Assembly: GCA_013140935.1 (NCBI GenBank) | Contig: JABFSD010000885.1 | Span: forward strand, 1 to 7,099 | Length of the DNA: 7,099 bases | DNA from: Acidobacteriota bacterium | Lineage (GTDB): Bacteria > Acidobacteriota > Blastocatellia > RBC074 | Direction of reading: 5' to 3' | In this document: positions 1 to 4,809 of the stretch, piece after piece | How positions within the stretch are numbered: position 1 is the first letter of the stretch | How the letters are laid out: each line of letters starts with the position of its first letter | Notes under the pieces: generated by a model | What the model was told of the DNA's origin: nothing | The model's input: the letters and a program-made list of their open reading frames with translations, nothing else | Database searches by the model: none | Program-made: the position numbers and the translations under genes

Positions 1-45
1 CCGATCCGTCGCCGAAAGTTCGAGTTCGTAATTCGTTTTGAGCAT
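1..45 (-). CDS. N-terminus of a gene running off the left edge
   Basis: The minus strand has an ATG at 45-43 followed by 14 open codons to the window edge, reading MLKTNYELELSATDR. A textbook Shine-Dalgarno AAGGAG (56-51) sits five bases before the ATG, which is the main reason for calling it. It is the next gene downstream of the conserved protein at 115-813, with a gap of 69 bases, and probably belongs to the same minus-strand operon. Fifteen residues are too few to identify a family. If the block is a packaging operon, a terminase or portal gene could be next, but nothing in these residues shows that. Confidence 0.6.
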   Translation of the reverse strand, partial: MLKTNYELELSATDR

Positions 46-114
46 CTCCGCTCCTTGGTTTGCGCTCCACTATCTGAGTACGTTCAGGCGCAAATTCTGA
101 ACACGACTGACTTT

Positions 115-813
115 TTAAGCAATCTCCCGATGGGCGAGCGTGTGCTGTTTCTGGACTTCGTGAAGCCGTAGCCAGGCCAACACGATTTCTTTGATGGTAA
201 GACGTTCGAGCGGGGAAGCCGTCGCATACCCTTGTTCGGCTTCCAAATGTTCGCACGCCTTTCTGATGGATTCTCGGTCAGGATAACTGGACGAGGCGCG
301 TTCAATCAGCCGGTCAAATTCGAGTTTGACCAGATCGCCCAGCGCGCGCCAGGCGTCAGGGTTGGCTTGCTGTGCTGCATCAAAGCGTTCGCGCAAATGG
401 GACGGCACGGAACGCCCCGGATTGGCTTCTTCCCAATTGCTGATGTTCAGGTAAGCGTCAATGTAACTCGTTATGCCATCGAACGGAGCCAACGCTTGAT
501 TGTCTTTTTTGGCGAGTGCCTTTGCCATGCGTTTCTTCCTCCAAGTGCCTTTGTGTTGATGAAAACCTGCGGCTTGCAATCCGGCCTTGATCGCCGCCTG
601 TAACTGCGCGCCCAGCCCATCCAGGCGCGCGTCTATGGCTTCCTCGCGCTGGCGTAGCGCCTTAAGTTCGCGGCGTTCAACGTCAGAGAGTTCGCCCATC
701 GTTGCAACAAGCTCCACCAGCAGACCAATGCCGCAATAACTGCTCACGACGCGCCCGTTCACGCGCTTTTTTGAGTAGTAATATCTGCGTCCGTTGCGTA
801 ATTCCCAGCCCAT
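115..813 (-). CDS. Conserved hypothetical protein, MGWE...YYY family
   Basis: A 232-residue protein of unknown function. From memory it matches, over its full length, a conserved family common in mobile or accessory regions of Acidobacteriota, Planctomycetota and Chloroflexota. The hallmarks are the opening MGWELRNGRRYYY (residues 1-13) with a following VNGRVVSSY, a helical Glu/Arg-rich stretch (about 40-75), a central GFHQHKGTWRKKR basic motif, and a C-terminal part in which a PDAWRALGDL segment is followed by a PLERL-type helix and LAWLRLHEVQ. The frame is open to a TTG at 837, but I chose ATG 813: it starts at the family's usual MGWE and has AGAGG (824-820) six bases upstream. The gene follows the terminase-small-like gene with 30 bases between stop and ATG. 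No catalytic motif is visible. The two aromatic/basic motifs suggest nucleic-acid contact, which is speculation. Confidence 0.85.
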   Translation of the reverse strand: MGWELRNGRRYYYSKKRVNGRVVSSYCGIGLLVELVATMGELSDVERRELKALRQREEAIDARLDGLGAQLQAAIKAGLQAAGFHQHKGTWRKKRMAKALAKKDNQALAPFDGITSYIDAYLNISNWEEANPGRSVPSHLRERFDAAQQANPDAWRALGDLVKLEFDRLIERASSSYPDRESIRKACEHLEAEQGYATASPLERLTIKEIVLAWLRLHEVQKQHTLAHREIA

Positions 814-819
814 AACGTG

Positions 820-824
820 CCTCT
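820..824 (-). promoter_or_regulatory. Ribosome binding site fixing the start at 813
   Basis: AGAGG on the minus strand, six bases before the ATG at 813-811. It supports this ATG over the in-frame TTG eight codons upstream, which has no comparable site. Confidence 0.7.
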
Positions 825-843
825 TTTCGTCGCTCAAATTGTG

Positions 844-1350
844 CTACACGTTCGCGCTTTCCCCGCTTTGATGAGTCGCTCTGCGCAACCTGTCGGCCAA
901 CGTTTGCGCATCAAACCGTACCGGCGCGTCTTGTGACGGTACGACGGAGTTACCGTTCAAAAGCCCGAAGATGCGCGCGAGTAACTTCGCTGCTTTGAAT
1001 GAATCGTGAATTTCAACTGTGAGGTCGTAGCCGCCGCCTTTCAGGTTTTTCCGGCGGTAACGTTTCACCAGATGCGAGACGCCTGCCCGCTTCGCCCCAG
1101 CCCAATCCATCCGGCCTTGCTCGTCTATGAACTGGTACACGTCGGCCAAATCGCCGCGCAGATGGCTCGACAACAGCGAGAGGATTTCATCAGACGTTGC
1201 GAGCGCCGCACTTACTGGACGGCGCACGCCCAAGCCGGAAGTTGTTTCCTTTGCCCGCCGCAGCTTGGCGAGATCATCAAGCGTCGCGGAAACAGAGGCG
1301 ACATCACTACCGCCCGCCACAAACGCCGTGTTGTGTTTTCTGTTGCTCAT
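844..1350 (-). CDS. Terminase small subunit-like protein (putative)
   Basis: A 168-residue protein. Residues about 52-131 follow the pattern of the C-terminal half of many phage terminase small subunits: a helix like SDEILSLLSSHLRGDLADV, a short strand region DEQGRMDWAGAKRAG, then HLVKRY, and a closing strand-helix unit YDLTVEIHDSFKAAKLLARIFGL, in which the family typically has a 'hD..kAl..L....GL' signature. In phages these proteins recognise the packaging site and load the large terminase. The N-terminal 50 residues are low in hydrophobics and show no obvious helix-turn-helix, so the usual DNA-binding domain may be missing or diverged. The start is ATG 1350 with AGAGG (1361-1357) six bases upstream. 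It lies in the minus operon between the zinc protein and the MGWE-family gene. Alternative: a host-derived protein of unknown role. Function is inferred from pattern only. Confidence 0.6.
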   Translation of the reverse strand: MSNRKHNTAFVAGGSDVASVSATLDDLAKLRRAKETTSGLGVRRPVSAALATSDEILSLLSSHLRGDLADVYQFIDEQGRMDWAGAKRAGVSHLVKRYRRKNLKGGGYDLTVEIHDSFKAAKLLARIFGLLNGNSVVPSQDAPVRFDAQTLADRLRRATHQSGESANV

Positions 1351-1415
1351 AACTCACCTCTCAAAATGGAGTGGGATGGAGAAGCCGTGCCGACGTTCAG
1401 CGAAATGCCGTTCGT

Positions 1416-1892
1416 TCAAAATCGCCAACGTTTTTGCGCCCGTTCCGCATCGCGCCGACGTTGCCGACCGGCCTTGCGCTGACCAGCAGGTAAGGGATGA
1501 ATGACCTTCGGCTTTTCAGGCGCAACGCAGAAACCATTGGCCGGACGATGCGGGAACGGGTACGCCTCACAATCGCAAACAGGGCGAACAGTTTTTTTCG
1601 ATTGGTTCGCGCGTCGAGTCTCATGCGCCGATCTTGCTTGGGGTGAAAGATGAGCCAGGCATTTTTGCTCATCGGCTTCCCAGACCGCCCACGATCCGCA
1701 CGGCTGCTCATCGGCTTTGGTATGCGTGCAACGACGACGACGCGCGTATTCGTTACGCACCCGCGTTCGTGCTTCTGAAACCACGCTCAACAGCTTGGCG
1801 GAGCGTTCAGAATATCCGGCAAAGACTTCTTCGCGTGTCGCGTTCGGCTGGCAACGGTGAGGCAATCCAAGTTTTTTAAGGTCAAAATTCAT
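1416..1892 (-). CDS. Cys/His-rich putative zinc-binding protein
   Basis: A 158-residue basic protein of unknown function with two Cys/His clusters. The first, C55-x9-C65-x12-C78-x2-H81 (reading ...RCTHTKADEQPCGSW...KCLAH), matches the small zinc motif often seen in phage and mobile-element proteins of the 'C-T-x-K-x-G-x-P-C ... C-x-x-H' type. The second, C106-D-C108-EAYPFPH115-RPANGFC122, is a compact 'CxC-x-AYPFPHRP-x-G-x-C' motif that I recall from hypothetical proteins of phage-like islands. The C-terminus (137-158) is strongly basic and may bind nucleic acid. ATG 1892 has only a weak ribosome site, but its upstream neighbour's stop is 15 bases away, so translation may be coupled. A second minus-strand reading frame overlaps it (to 1397) and looks non-coding because it has no comparable motif structure. 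Confidence 0.7.
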   Translation of the reverse strand: MNFDLKKLGLPHRCQPNATREEVFAGYSERSAKLLSVVSEARTRVRNEYARRRRCTHTKADEQPCGSWAVWEADEQKCLAHLSPQARSAHETRRANQSKKTVRPVCDCEAYPFPHRPANGFCVAPEKPKVIHPLPAGQRKAGRQRRRDAERAQKRWRF

Positions 1893-1907
1893 TGGGCAAC
1901 GTCCAGT

Positions 1908-2201
1908 CTAATTAATTCCAGTGCCGACAATCCGCACGTCCGGTTGCCGCGCTCGATCTTTCCATCTGTGAACCACCTTGCGCACGTTCGGCGGAACGGC
2001 GAAGGCTTCCAGCGCATCCATTTCAACGGAGCGCGGCCAGGCGTTCGACTTCACTTGCACGCACACCACATCCGCCGCGCCGATGCCGATCACATCAAAC
2101 ACGCCGAGCGATGCGCCCGCCTTCATACAGCGATAACCCGCCGCCTCGAGCAGCTTCATCGTGCGCCGTTCATTGCGTGAGCCTTTGGCTTTGCAGTTCA
2201 T
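1908..2201 (-). CDS. Small resolvase-like PD-(D/E)XK nuclease
   Basis: A 97-residue protein with the compact layout of phage Holliday-junction-resolvase-like or VRR-NUC-type nucleases. An N-terminal KGSRNERR helix carries E11. A GYRCMKAGASLGVFDVIGIG strand pair follows with candidate metal ligand D36, then VVCVQVKSN with Q49 and K51 in the place of the (D/E)xK pair. The C-terminal part, with an ALEAFAVPP motif and a conserved W80, fits the same small family. The likely role is cutting branched or otherwise structured DNA during phage replication or packaging. The frame is open to 2285, but ATG 2201 is chosen because it overlaps the upstream stop as ATGA (2201-2198), a standard translational coupling, and because the family begins near the GSRNE motif. 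Gln replaces Glu at the usual ExK position; this occurs in part of the superfamily, but activity is not certain. Confidence 0.8.
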   Translation of the reverse strand: MNCKAKGSRNERRTMKLLEAAGYRCMKAGASLGVFDVIGIGAADVVCVQVKSNAWPRSVEMDALEAFAVPPNVRKVVHRWKDRARQPDVRIVGTGIN

Positions 2202-2713
2202 ATCAAGCCAATGCCTGCTGCGGGGCCTGCTTTCTTTAGAGACCCGAGCAACCCGCCTGCGACGCCACCCACTAAGTTTCCCCAAAAACCGCCGCTGCCA
2301 CTGTCTTTCTTTTCTCCATAGCCGTATTCCTTCGGCGTAATCAACTGAGGCCGCGTCATTCCGGCAATGTCGCCCTTGCGTTGCAATTCCAGCCGCTTGC
2401 GATTGAAACCTGCTTGTTCGAGCGCCACGCCGCGCGATTCGTTCAAGCGTTCGAGCGAGTCACGATAGCCTTGCGTGCGTTCTTCCGCGCCCATTTCTGA
2501 GCCATACGGCGAACCATACGATTCCTTGAGTGAGCGCGATGTGTCGGCAAACTGATGGTCAAGTTGCGGTTCAAGCAACTGGTCGCCGAGGTCGAAATTC
2601 GCGTAATCGTCCAAGCCTTTCCAGCTTGGCGGCGCATCCCACTTAAATTCGCGGTTGGTTTCAAACGAGCGGTCTTTCGAAACGCCGGTTCGCGGATCGT
2701 TCTTGTTTCCCAT
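2198..2713 (-). CDS. Hypothetical protein with Gly-rich hydrophobic tail, possibly virion-associated
   Basis: A 171-residue protein that I do not recognise by family. Residues 1-135 are hydrophilic, with aromatic-rich segments (WDAPPSWKGLDDYANF) and a helical stretch around 85-115 (RDSLERLNESRGVALEQAGFNRKRLELQR). Residues 136-171 switch to a Ser/Gly linker and a Gly/Ala/Leu-rich segment (FWGNLVGGVAGGLLGSLKKAGPAAGIGLI). That kind of small-residue hydrophobic segment is found in membrane-penetrating or DNA-pilot proteins of some phages, and also in glycine-zipper proteins. The frame is open to 2851. ATG 2713 is preferred because AGAAGGA (2725-2719) lies five bases upstream and the upstream translation looks random. 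It is the first gene of the minus operon and overlaps the nuclease by four bases (ATGA). A structural role is inference from context and composition. Confidence 0.7.
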   Translation of the reverse strand: MGNKNDPRTGVSKDRSFETNREFKWDAPPSWKGLDDYANFDLGDQLLEPQLDHQFADTSRSLKESYGSPYGSEMGAEERTQGYRDSLERLNESRGVALEQAGFNRKRLELQRKGDIAGMTRPQLITPKEYGYGEKKDSGSGGFWGNLVGGVAGGLLGSLKKAGPAAGIGLI

Positions 2714-2718
2714 AAGAT

Positions 2719-2725
2719 TCCTTCT
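2719..2725 (-). promoter_or_regulatory. Ribosome binding site fixing the start at 2713
   Basis: AGAAGGA on the minus strand, five bases before ATG 2713-2711. It decides the start of the Gly-rich-tailed protein against the longer open frame that reaches 2851. Confidence 0.7.
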
Positions 2726-2742
2726 GCCATTTGTGTTGGCGT

Positions 2743-2826
2743 TTATCGTTTCGGCCTCTGTTGCGCAGCCAGCGCCAGCCACGAGAACAAGGCGCACACC
2801 AGATTGATCGTGTGAAATAAATCCAT
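2743..2826 (-). CDS. Possible 27-residue hydrophobic small protein
   Basis: The minus strand encodes an ATG-to-TAA ORF of 27 residues. Residues about 4-21 (FHTINLVCALFSWLALAA) are almost wholly hydrophobic, enough for one membrane helix, and a basic tail QQRPKR follows. It lies just downstream of a strong hairpin and T-tract (2830-2889) and 29 bases before the operon's first gene, where a leader peptide, a small membrane protein or a phage lysis accessory could sit. No clear Shine-Dalgarno precedes it. The sequence at 2832-2827 (TTGACG) could equally be a -35 element, in which case this stretch is untranslated promoter DNA. An ORF this short can occur by chance. Confidence 0.25.
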   Translation of the reverse strand: MDLFHTINLVCALFSWLALAAQQRPKR

Positions 2827-2829
2827 CGT

Positions 2830-2889
2830 CAAAAAAGCGAAAGGCAAGCACTCAACGCACTGGCGGTAGTCGCGTTGGGGCTTGCCCTT
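2830..2889 (-). terminator. Terminator-like hairpin (attenuator or end of a small RNA)
   Basis: An interrupted inverted repeat pairs GGCAAGC (2843-2849) with GCTTGCC (2880-2886), then CAACGC (2853-2858) with GCGTTG (2872-2877), then ACT (2859-2861) with AGT (2868-2870) around a six-base loop. On the minus strand the stem is followed at once by TTTCGCTTTTTT, the arrangement of an intrinsic terminator. No minus-strand gene lies upstream, since the genes beyond 3427 run the other way. It would therefore end only a transcript begun inside the spacer, such as one from the candidate promoter at 3076-3105. The structure is seen directly; termination is inferred. Confidence 0.55.
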
Positions 2890-2965
2890 CAATCTCTCAA
2901 CACGGCGGGCGCGGAGAGAAAATCAATTGTTGTCACCAGCCGCCAGACCAGTGAGGGGAAAAAGA

Positions 2966-3025
2966 AACCGCCGCCGACTCTCGAAAGCGGCGGGTGAGGC
3001 GGCTTCCATCAAATCGGCGGCGGTT
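2966..3025. repeat. 12-bp perfect inverted repeat with a competing stem
   Basis: AACCGCCGCCGA (2966-2977) is exactly complementary to TCGGCGGCGGTT (3014-3025), giving a 12-bp GC-rich stem around a 36-base loop. Inside it, GCGGCGG (2987-2993) can instead pair with CCGCCGC (2968-2974) as a shorter local hairpin. The two foldings exclude each other. No T-tract follows either stem, so this is not a standard terminator. Confidence 0.6.
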
Positions 3026-3026
3026 A

Positions 3027-3069
3027 GAACAGCCTATTAAAATCGTGCGCTCGAAACTGTTCAGAGCGC
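3027..3069. repeat. Two interlocked 6-bp inverted repeats
   Basis: GAACAG (3027-3032) pairs with CTGTTC (3057-3062), and GCGCTC (3047-3052) pairs with GAGCGC (3064-3069). Because the second pair straddles one arm of the first, an RNA of either strand could form an H-type pseudoknot. As DNA, the GCGCTC/GAGCGC repeat lies where transcription from the candidate minus promoter at 3076-3105 would start and could be an operator. Six-base arms can arise by chance. Confidence 0.35.
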
Positions 3070-3075
3070 GAAACG

Positions 3076-3105
3076 CTTATAGCACAAAAGGGCTGTGTTT
3101 GTTAC
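3076..3105 (-). promoter_or_regulatory. Candidate minus-strand promoter (extended -10)
   Basis: On the minus strand, TATAAG (3081-3076) is preceded by TG with one base between (TGCTATAAG), an extended -10. A weak -35, GTAACA (3105-3100), lies 18 bases upstream. Transcription would start near 3069 and run into the structured leader and then the phage-like operon. The -10 match is good and the -35 match is partial. Confidence 0.4.
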
Positions 3106-3160
3106 TCGTTTTTGATGTCGGCAAGGTGACTTTTCGTTACGTTTGGCTACACCTTTTTAC

Positions 3161-3188
3161 CTGACGCGCTATTCTCGCTGGCTATCAT
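3161..3188 (+). promoter_or_regulatory. Candidate promoter for the nuclease-J-LRR operon
   Basis: CTGACG (3161-3166) matches four of six bases of the -35 consensus, and TATCAT (3183-3188) matches five of six of the -10, with a 16-base spacer. Transcription would begin near 3195, leaving a leader of about 230 bases before ATG 3427. It is the best sigma-70-like match I see upstream of this operon, but it is not a strong one. Confidence 0.35.
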
Positions 3189-3247
3189 TCAGTCGGTGCG
3201 ATTACAAACTACGATCATTTTTTCTTAAAAGTCTCGCCATTTTCTGA

Positions 3248-3273
3248 CAGCGAGAGACATCGCTGGATTTTTT
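3248..3273 (+). terminator. Short hairpin plus T6 in the plus-strand leader
   Basis: CAGCGA (3248-3253) pairs with TCGCTG (3260-3265) around a six-base loop, followed by GATTTTTT (3266-3273). This resembles a weak intrinsic terminator between the candidate promoter and the nuclease gene. An alternative pairing, GTCTC (3231-3235) with GAGAC (3254-3258), overlaps its loop. An attenuator is possible; the stem is short, so chance is a real alternative. Confidence 0.3.
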
Positions 3274-3426
3274 AGGAGAGTGCGCAGTAATCTTACCCGC
3301 GATCAGCCGACTGGATTGTCATTGTCCGGCTGCCTTCACCTCATTCAAGCCCCGATTATATTCATTCTCAAATCAGCGACACCTCGAAGTTCGCTTATCA
3401 TCGGCGTTTCGTATCCGCCATTGCTT

Positions 3427-3984
3427 ATGTTTGACCAACTTTTGCAGCAAGACAGCACCACGCTGTTTTTCATCGTTGCCGTAATCGTCACCCTCATCGT
3501 GATGATCGTTTTATATTTCAGTCAGCGAGCCAAGATTGGTCGGCTACAAACCCAAATCGAAATACGCGCCAAGCAGCAATACGACAACTGGCGCACGAAA
3601 GAACTTGAGGCTATACGCAACGAGCAGCGGGAAGTCGCCCAACGAGAAGCGCGCGTAAATCTTGAGCAATGGAAAGTGCATACTGAGGCAGGCATTCGCA
3701 CCGACGCCATTGGCCGGAGCCGCGCTGTGATCGTCGGCAAAATAACGGAACATCTCACGCCGTTTATGCCAGACTTCAAATTCAACCCCAAAGAAGCGCG
3801 CTTCATCGGCAGCCCGATAGACTTGCTGGTCTTCGATGGATTGGATGACGGTGACTTGCGCCACATTTACTTTGTCGAAGTCAAAACTGGTGCGTCCGCT
3901 ACTCTATCCAGCCGACAACGACAAATCCGCGATGCCATTCTTTCAGGCAGGGTACGTTGGATCGAACTGAGGATGAACAGCTAA
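3427..3984 (+). CDS. Membrane-anchored Holliday-junction-resolvase-related endonuclease (PF10107-like)
   Basis: A 185-residue protein with three parts: one transmembrane helix (about 13-31, FFIVAVIVTLIVMIVLYF), a charged coiled-coil stalk (about 33-85), and a C-terminal PD-(D/E)XK domain (about 96-183). The domain carries E109, the hallmark FNPKEARFIGSPIDLLVFDG with D132, and FVEVKTG with E151 and K153. This order matches the Endonuc_Holl family (PF10107), endonucleases related to archaeal Hjc, which commonly have an N-terminal membrane helix. All the expected acidic and Lys residues are present, so it is probably active and faces the cytoplasm. I chose ATG 3427 because the family starts just before the helix. 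The frame is open to GTG 3280, where AGGAG is only one base away and the added 49 residues look non-coding; ATG 3427 itself has no clear Shine-Dalgarno. It leads a three-gene operon, with the J-domain gene 18 bases downstream. Confidence 0.85.
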   Translation: MFDQLLQQDSTTLFFIVAVIVTLIVMIVLYFSQRAKIGRLQTQIEIRAKQQYDNWRTKELEAIRNEQREVAQREARVNLEQWKVHTEAGIRTDAIGRSRAVIVGKITEHLTPFMPDFKFNPKEARFIGSPIDLLVFDGLDDGDLRHIYFVEVKTGASATLSSRQRQIRDAILSGRVRWIELRMNS

Positions 3985-4002
3985 TACAGCTTGGTTGATG
4001 CT

Positions 4003-4797
4003 ATGAGTACAGAAATCGTCAAACGACAAATGCCCGAAGAGCGCGAACTGGAAAAGAAACGCGCTGAACTGAAAGACGCTGAAGAAGCGTTGGCTGAACG
4101 CGAGCTAGAGCTTGCCACTTATCAGGCAGAGCTACACGAATTTGAGCAGCGCTATTTGCGCATCGTCGGCTCGCGTTACGCTGAACTTGATGAAGTGAAT
4201 GCTCAGGTCGCCGAAGCACGCGCCCGCCTGAATCCTGAAAATGAAGCAGCCCGCGAGCAAGCCGAACAATCCCGCGAGCAAGCACAAGAATCAGCCGGAG
4301 CCGCCGCTGAAGCCGTCACTGCCGAAACGCGCGTGAAGTTCAAGCCATCAGACGACTTGAAATCACTTTACCGAGAACTTGCGCGGATGATGCACCCTGA
4401 TTTAGCCACCGATGCTGACGAACGCGCACGCCGTCATCAACTGATGATTGAAATAAACCGCGCTTATGAGATGGGTGACGCCGCGCGGCTGCAAGACATT
4501 CGGCGAAAATGGCAACACAGCCCCGCCGCGATTAAAGACGAAAGCGTTGGCGCTGAATTGGTCAGAGTCATTCGCCAAATTGCCCAAATCGAAGAGCGAA
4601 TGCTTGCCATTGATGCGGAGATCGAAAGGCTTGAGGCATCCGAGCTTTTAGAACTCAAATGCAAAGTTGAAAACGCCGAGATTGACGACCGCGACTTGCT
4701 CGCTGAAATGGCAGCGGACTTAGAAGAAGAAATTTATAACGCGAAGGCCAAAGGCTATGACTTAGTGGTGAGGCTCTTGAAGCAAGCTCTCAAATAA
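4003..4797 (+). CDS. Coiled-coil protein with an embedded J-domain
   Basis: A 264-residue protein. Residues 12-105 are a long charged coiled coil. Residues about 116-169 form a J-domain, with helix II LKSLYRELARMM, the HPD motif at 131-133, and helix III RHQLMIEINRAYEMGDAARLQDI. Residues 182-262 are a second coiled coil. J-domains stimulate the ATPase of Hsp70 (DnaK) through HPD, so this is probably a specialised co-chaperone that brings DnaK to a bound client or complex. It lacks the Gly/Phe and zinc-finger regions of DnaJ itself. ATG 4003 is preferred over the in-frame TTG at 3991; neither has a strong ribosome site, and coupling to the nuclease stop 18 bases upstream is plausible. The LRR gene follows after 12 bases. 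J-domain plus coiled-coil proteins occur widely; a partnership with the adjacent nuclease is inferred from operon structure. Confidence 0.85.
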   Translation: MSTEIVKRQMPEERELEKKRAELKDAEEALAERELELATYQAELHEFEQRYLRIVGSRYAELDEVNAQVAEARARLNPENEAAREQAEQSREQAQESAGAAAEAVTAETRVKFKPSDDLKSLYRELARMMHPDLATDADERARRHQLMIEINRAYEMGDAARLQDIRRKWQHSPAAIKDESVGAELVRVIRQIAQIEERMLAIDAEIERLEASELLELKCKVENAEIDDRDLLAEMAADLEEEIYNAKAKGYDLVVRLLKQALK

Positions 4798-4809
4798 GAG
4801 GTTAGCAAG

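Larger units (their letters stand above)
2714..3426. other. Long divergent intergenic spacer with inverted repeats
   Basis: About 700 bases between the minus-strand operon and the plus-strand nuclease operon. I find no convincing protein gene apart from the possible 27-codon ORF at 2743-2826. The stretch holds candidate promoters on both strands, a hairpin with a T-tract on the minus strand (2830-2889), a 12-bp GC-rich inverted repeat with an alternative partner (2966-3025), interlocked inverted repeats (3027-3069), and a short hairpin followed by six Ts on the plus strand (3248-3273). The plus frame is open from GTG 3280 into the nuclease gene, but codons before 3427 do not look coding. Such concentrated structure points to regulation by RNA leaders or to a small RNA rather than to empty DNA. 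Confidence 0.7.

Noticed and set aside
232..603. Plus-strand open frame opposite the MGWE-family gene
   Set aside because: It is antisense to a well-supported conserved protein, has no ribosome site and shows no domain pattern.
1006..1504. Two plus-strand open frames opposite the terminase-small-like gene
   Set aside because: They are Arg/Cys-rich translations typical of antisense GC-rich DNA, with no start signals.
1397..1711. Minus-strand open frame overlapping the zinc protein in another frame
   Set aside because: The competing frame carries paired Cys/His clusters and a better place in the operon; this one is Arg-rich noise.
2202..2285. N-terminal extension of the small nuclease to 2285
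   Set aside because: The ATGA overlap at 2201-2198 and the family start near GSRNE favour the shorter form; the extension is Arg/Ser-rich with no motif.
2443..2730. 95-codon minus-strand frame starting near 2730
   Set aside because: It overlaps the preferred gene in another frame and gives an Arg/Ala-rich sequence without features.
2714..2851. N-terminal extension of the Gly-rich-tailed protein to 2851
   Set aside because: AGAAGGA five bases before ATG 2713 fixes the start, and the extension crosses the hairpin/T-tract region.
2841..3069. CRISPR array or transposon terminal repeats in the spacer
   Set aside because: The repeats are single inverted pairs of different sequence, not regularly spaced direct repeats, and no transposase gene or target duplication is seen.
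3280..3426. 49-residue N-terminal extension of the membrane nuclease, including an LSGC lipobox-like string
   Set aside because: AGGAG is only one base from GTG 3280, there is no signal-peptide hydrophobic core before the Cys, and the family begins just before the membrane helix.
3522..3866. Antisense frames opposite the nuclease gene
   Set aside because: They are shadows of a gene with an intact catalytic domain.
4019..4664. Antisense and out-of-frame ORFs in the J-domain gene
   Set aside because: The J-domain with its HPD motif and the flanking coiled coils define the coding frame.
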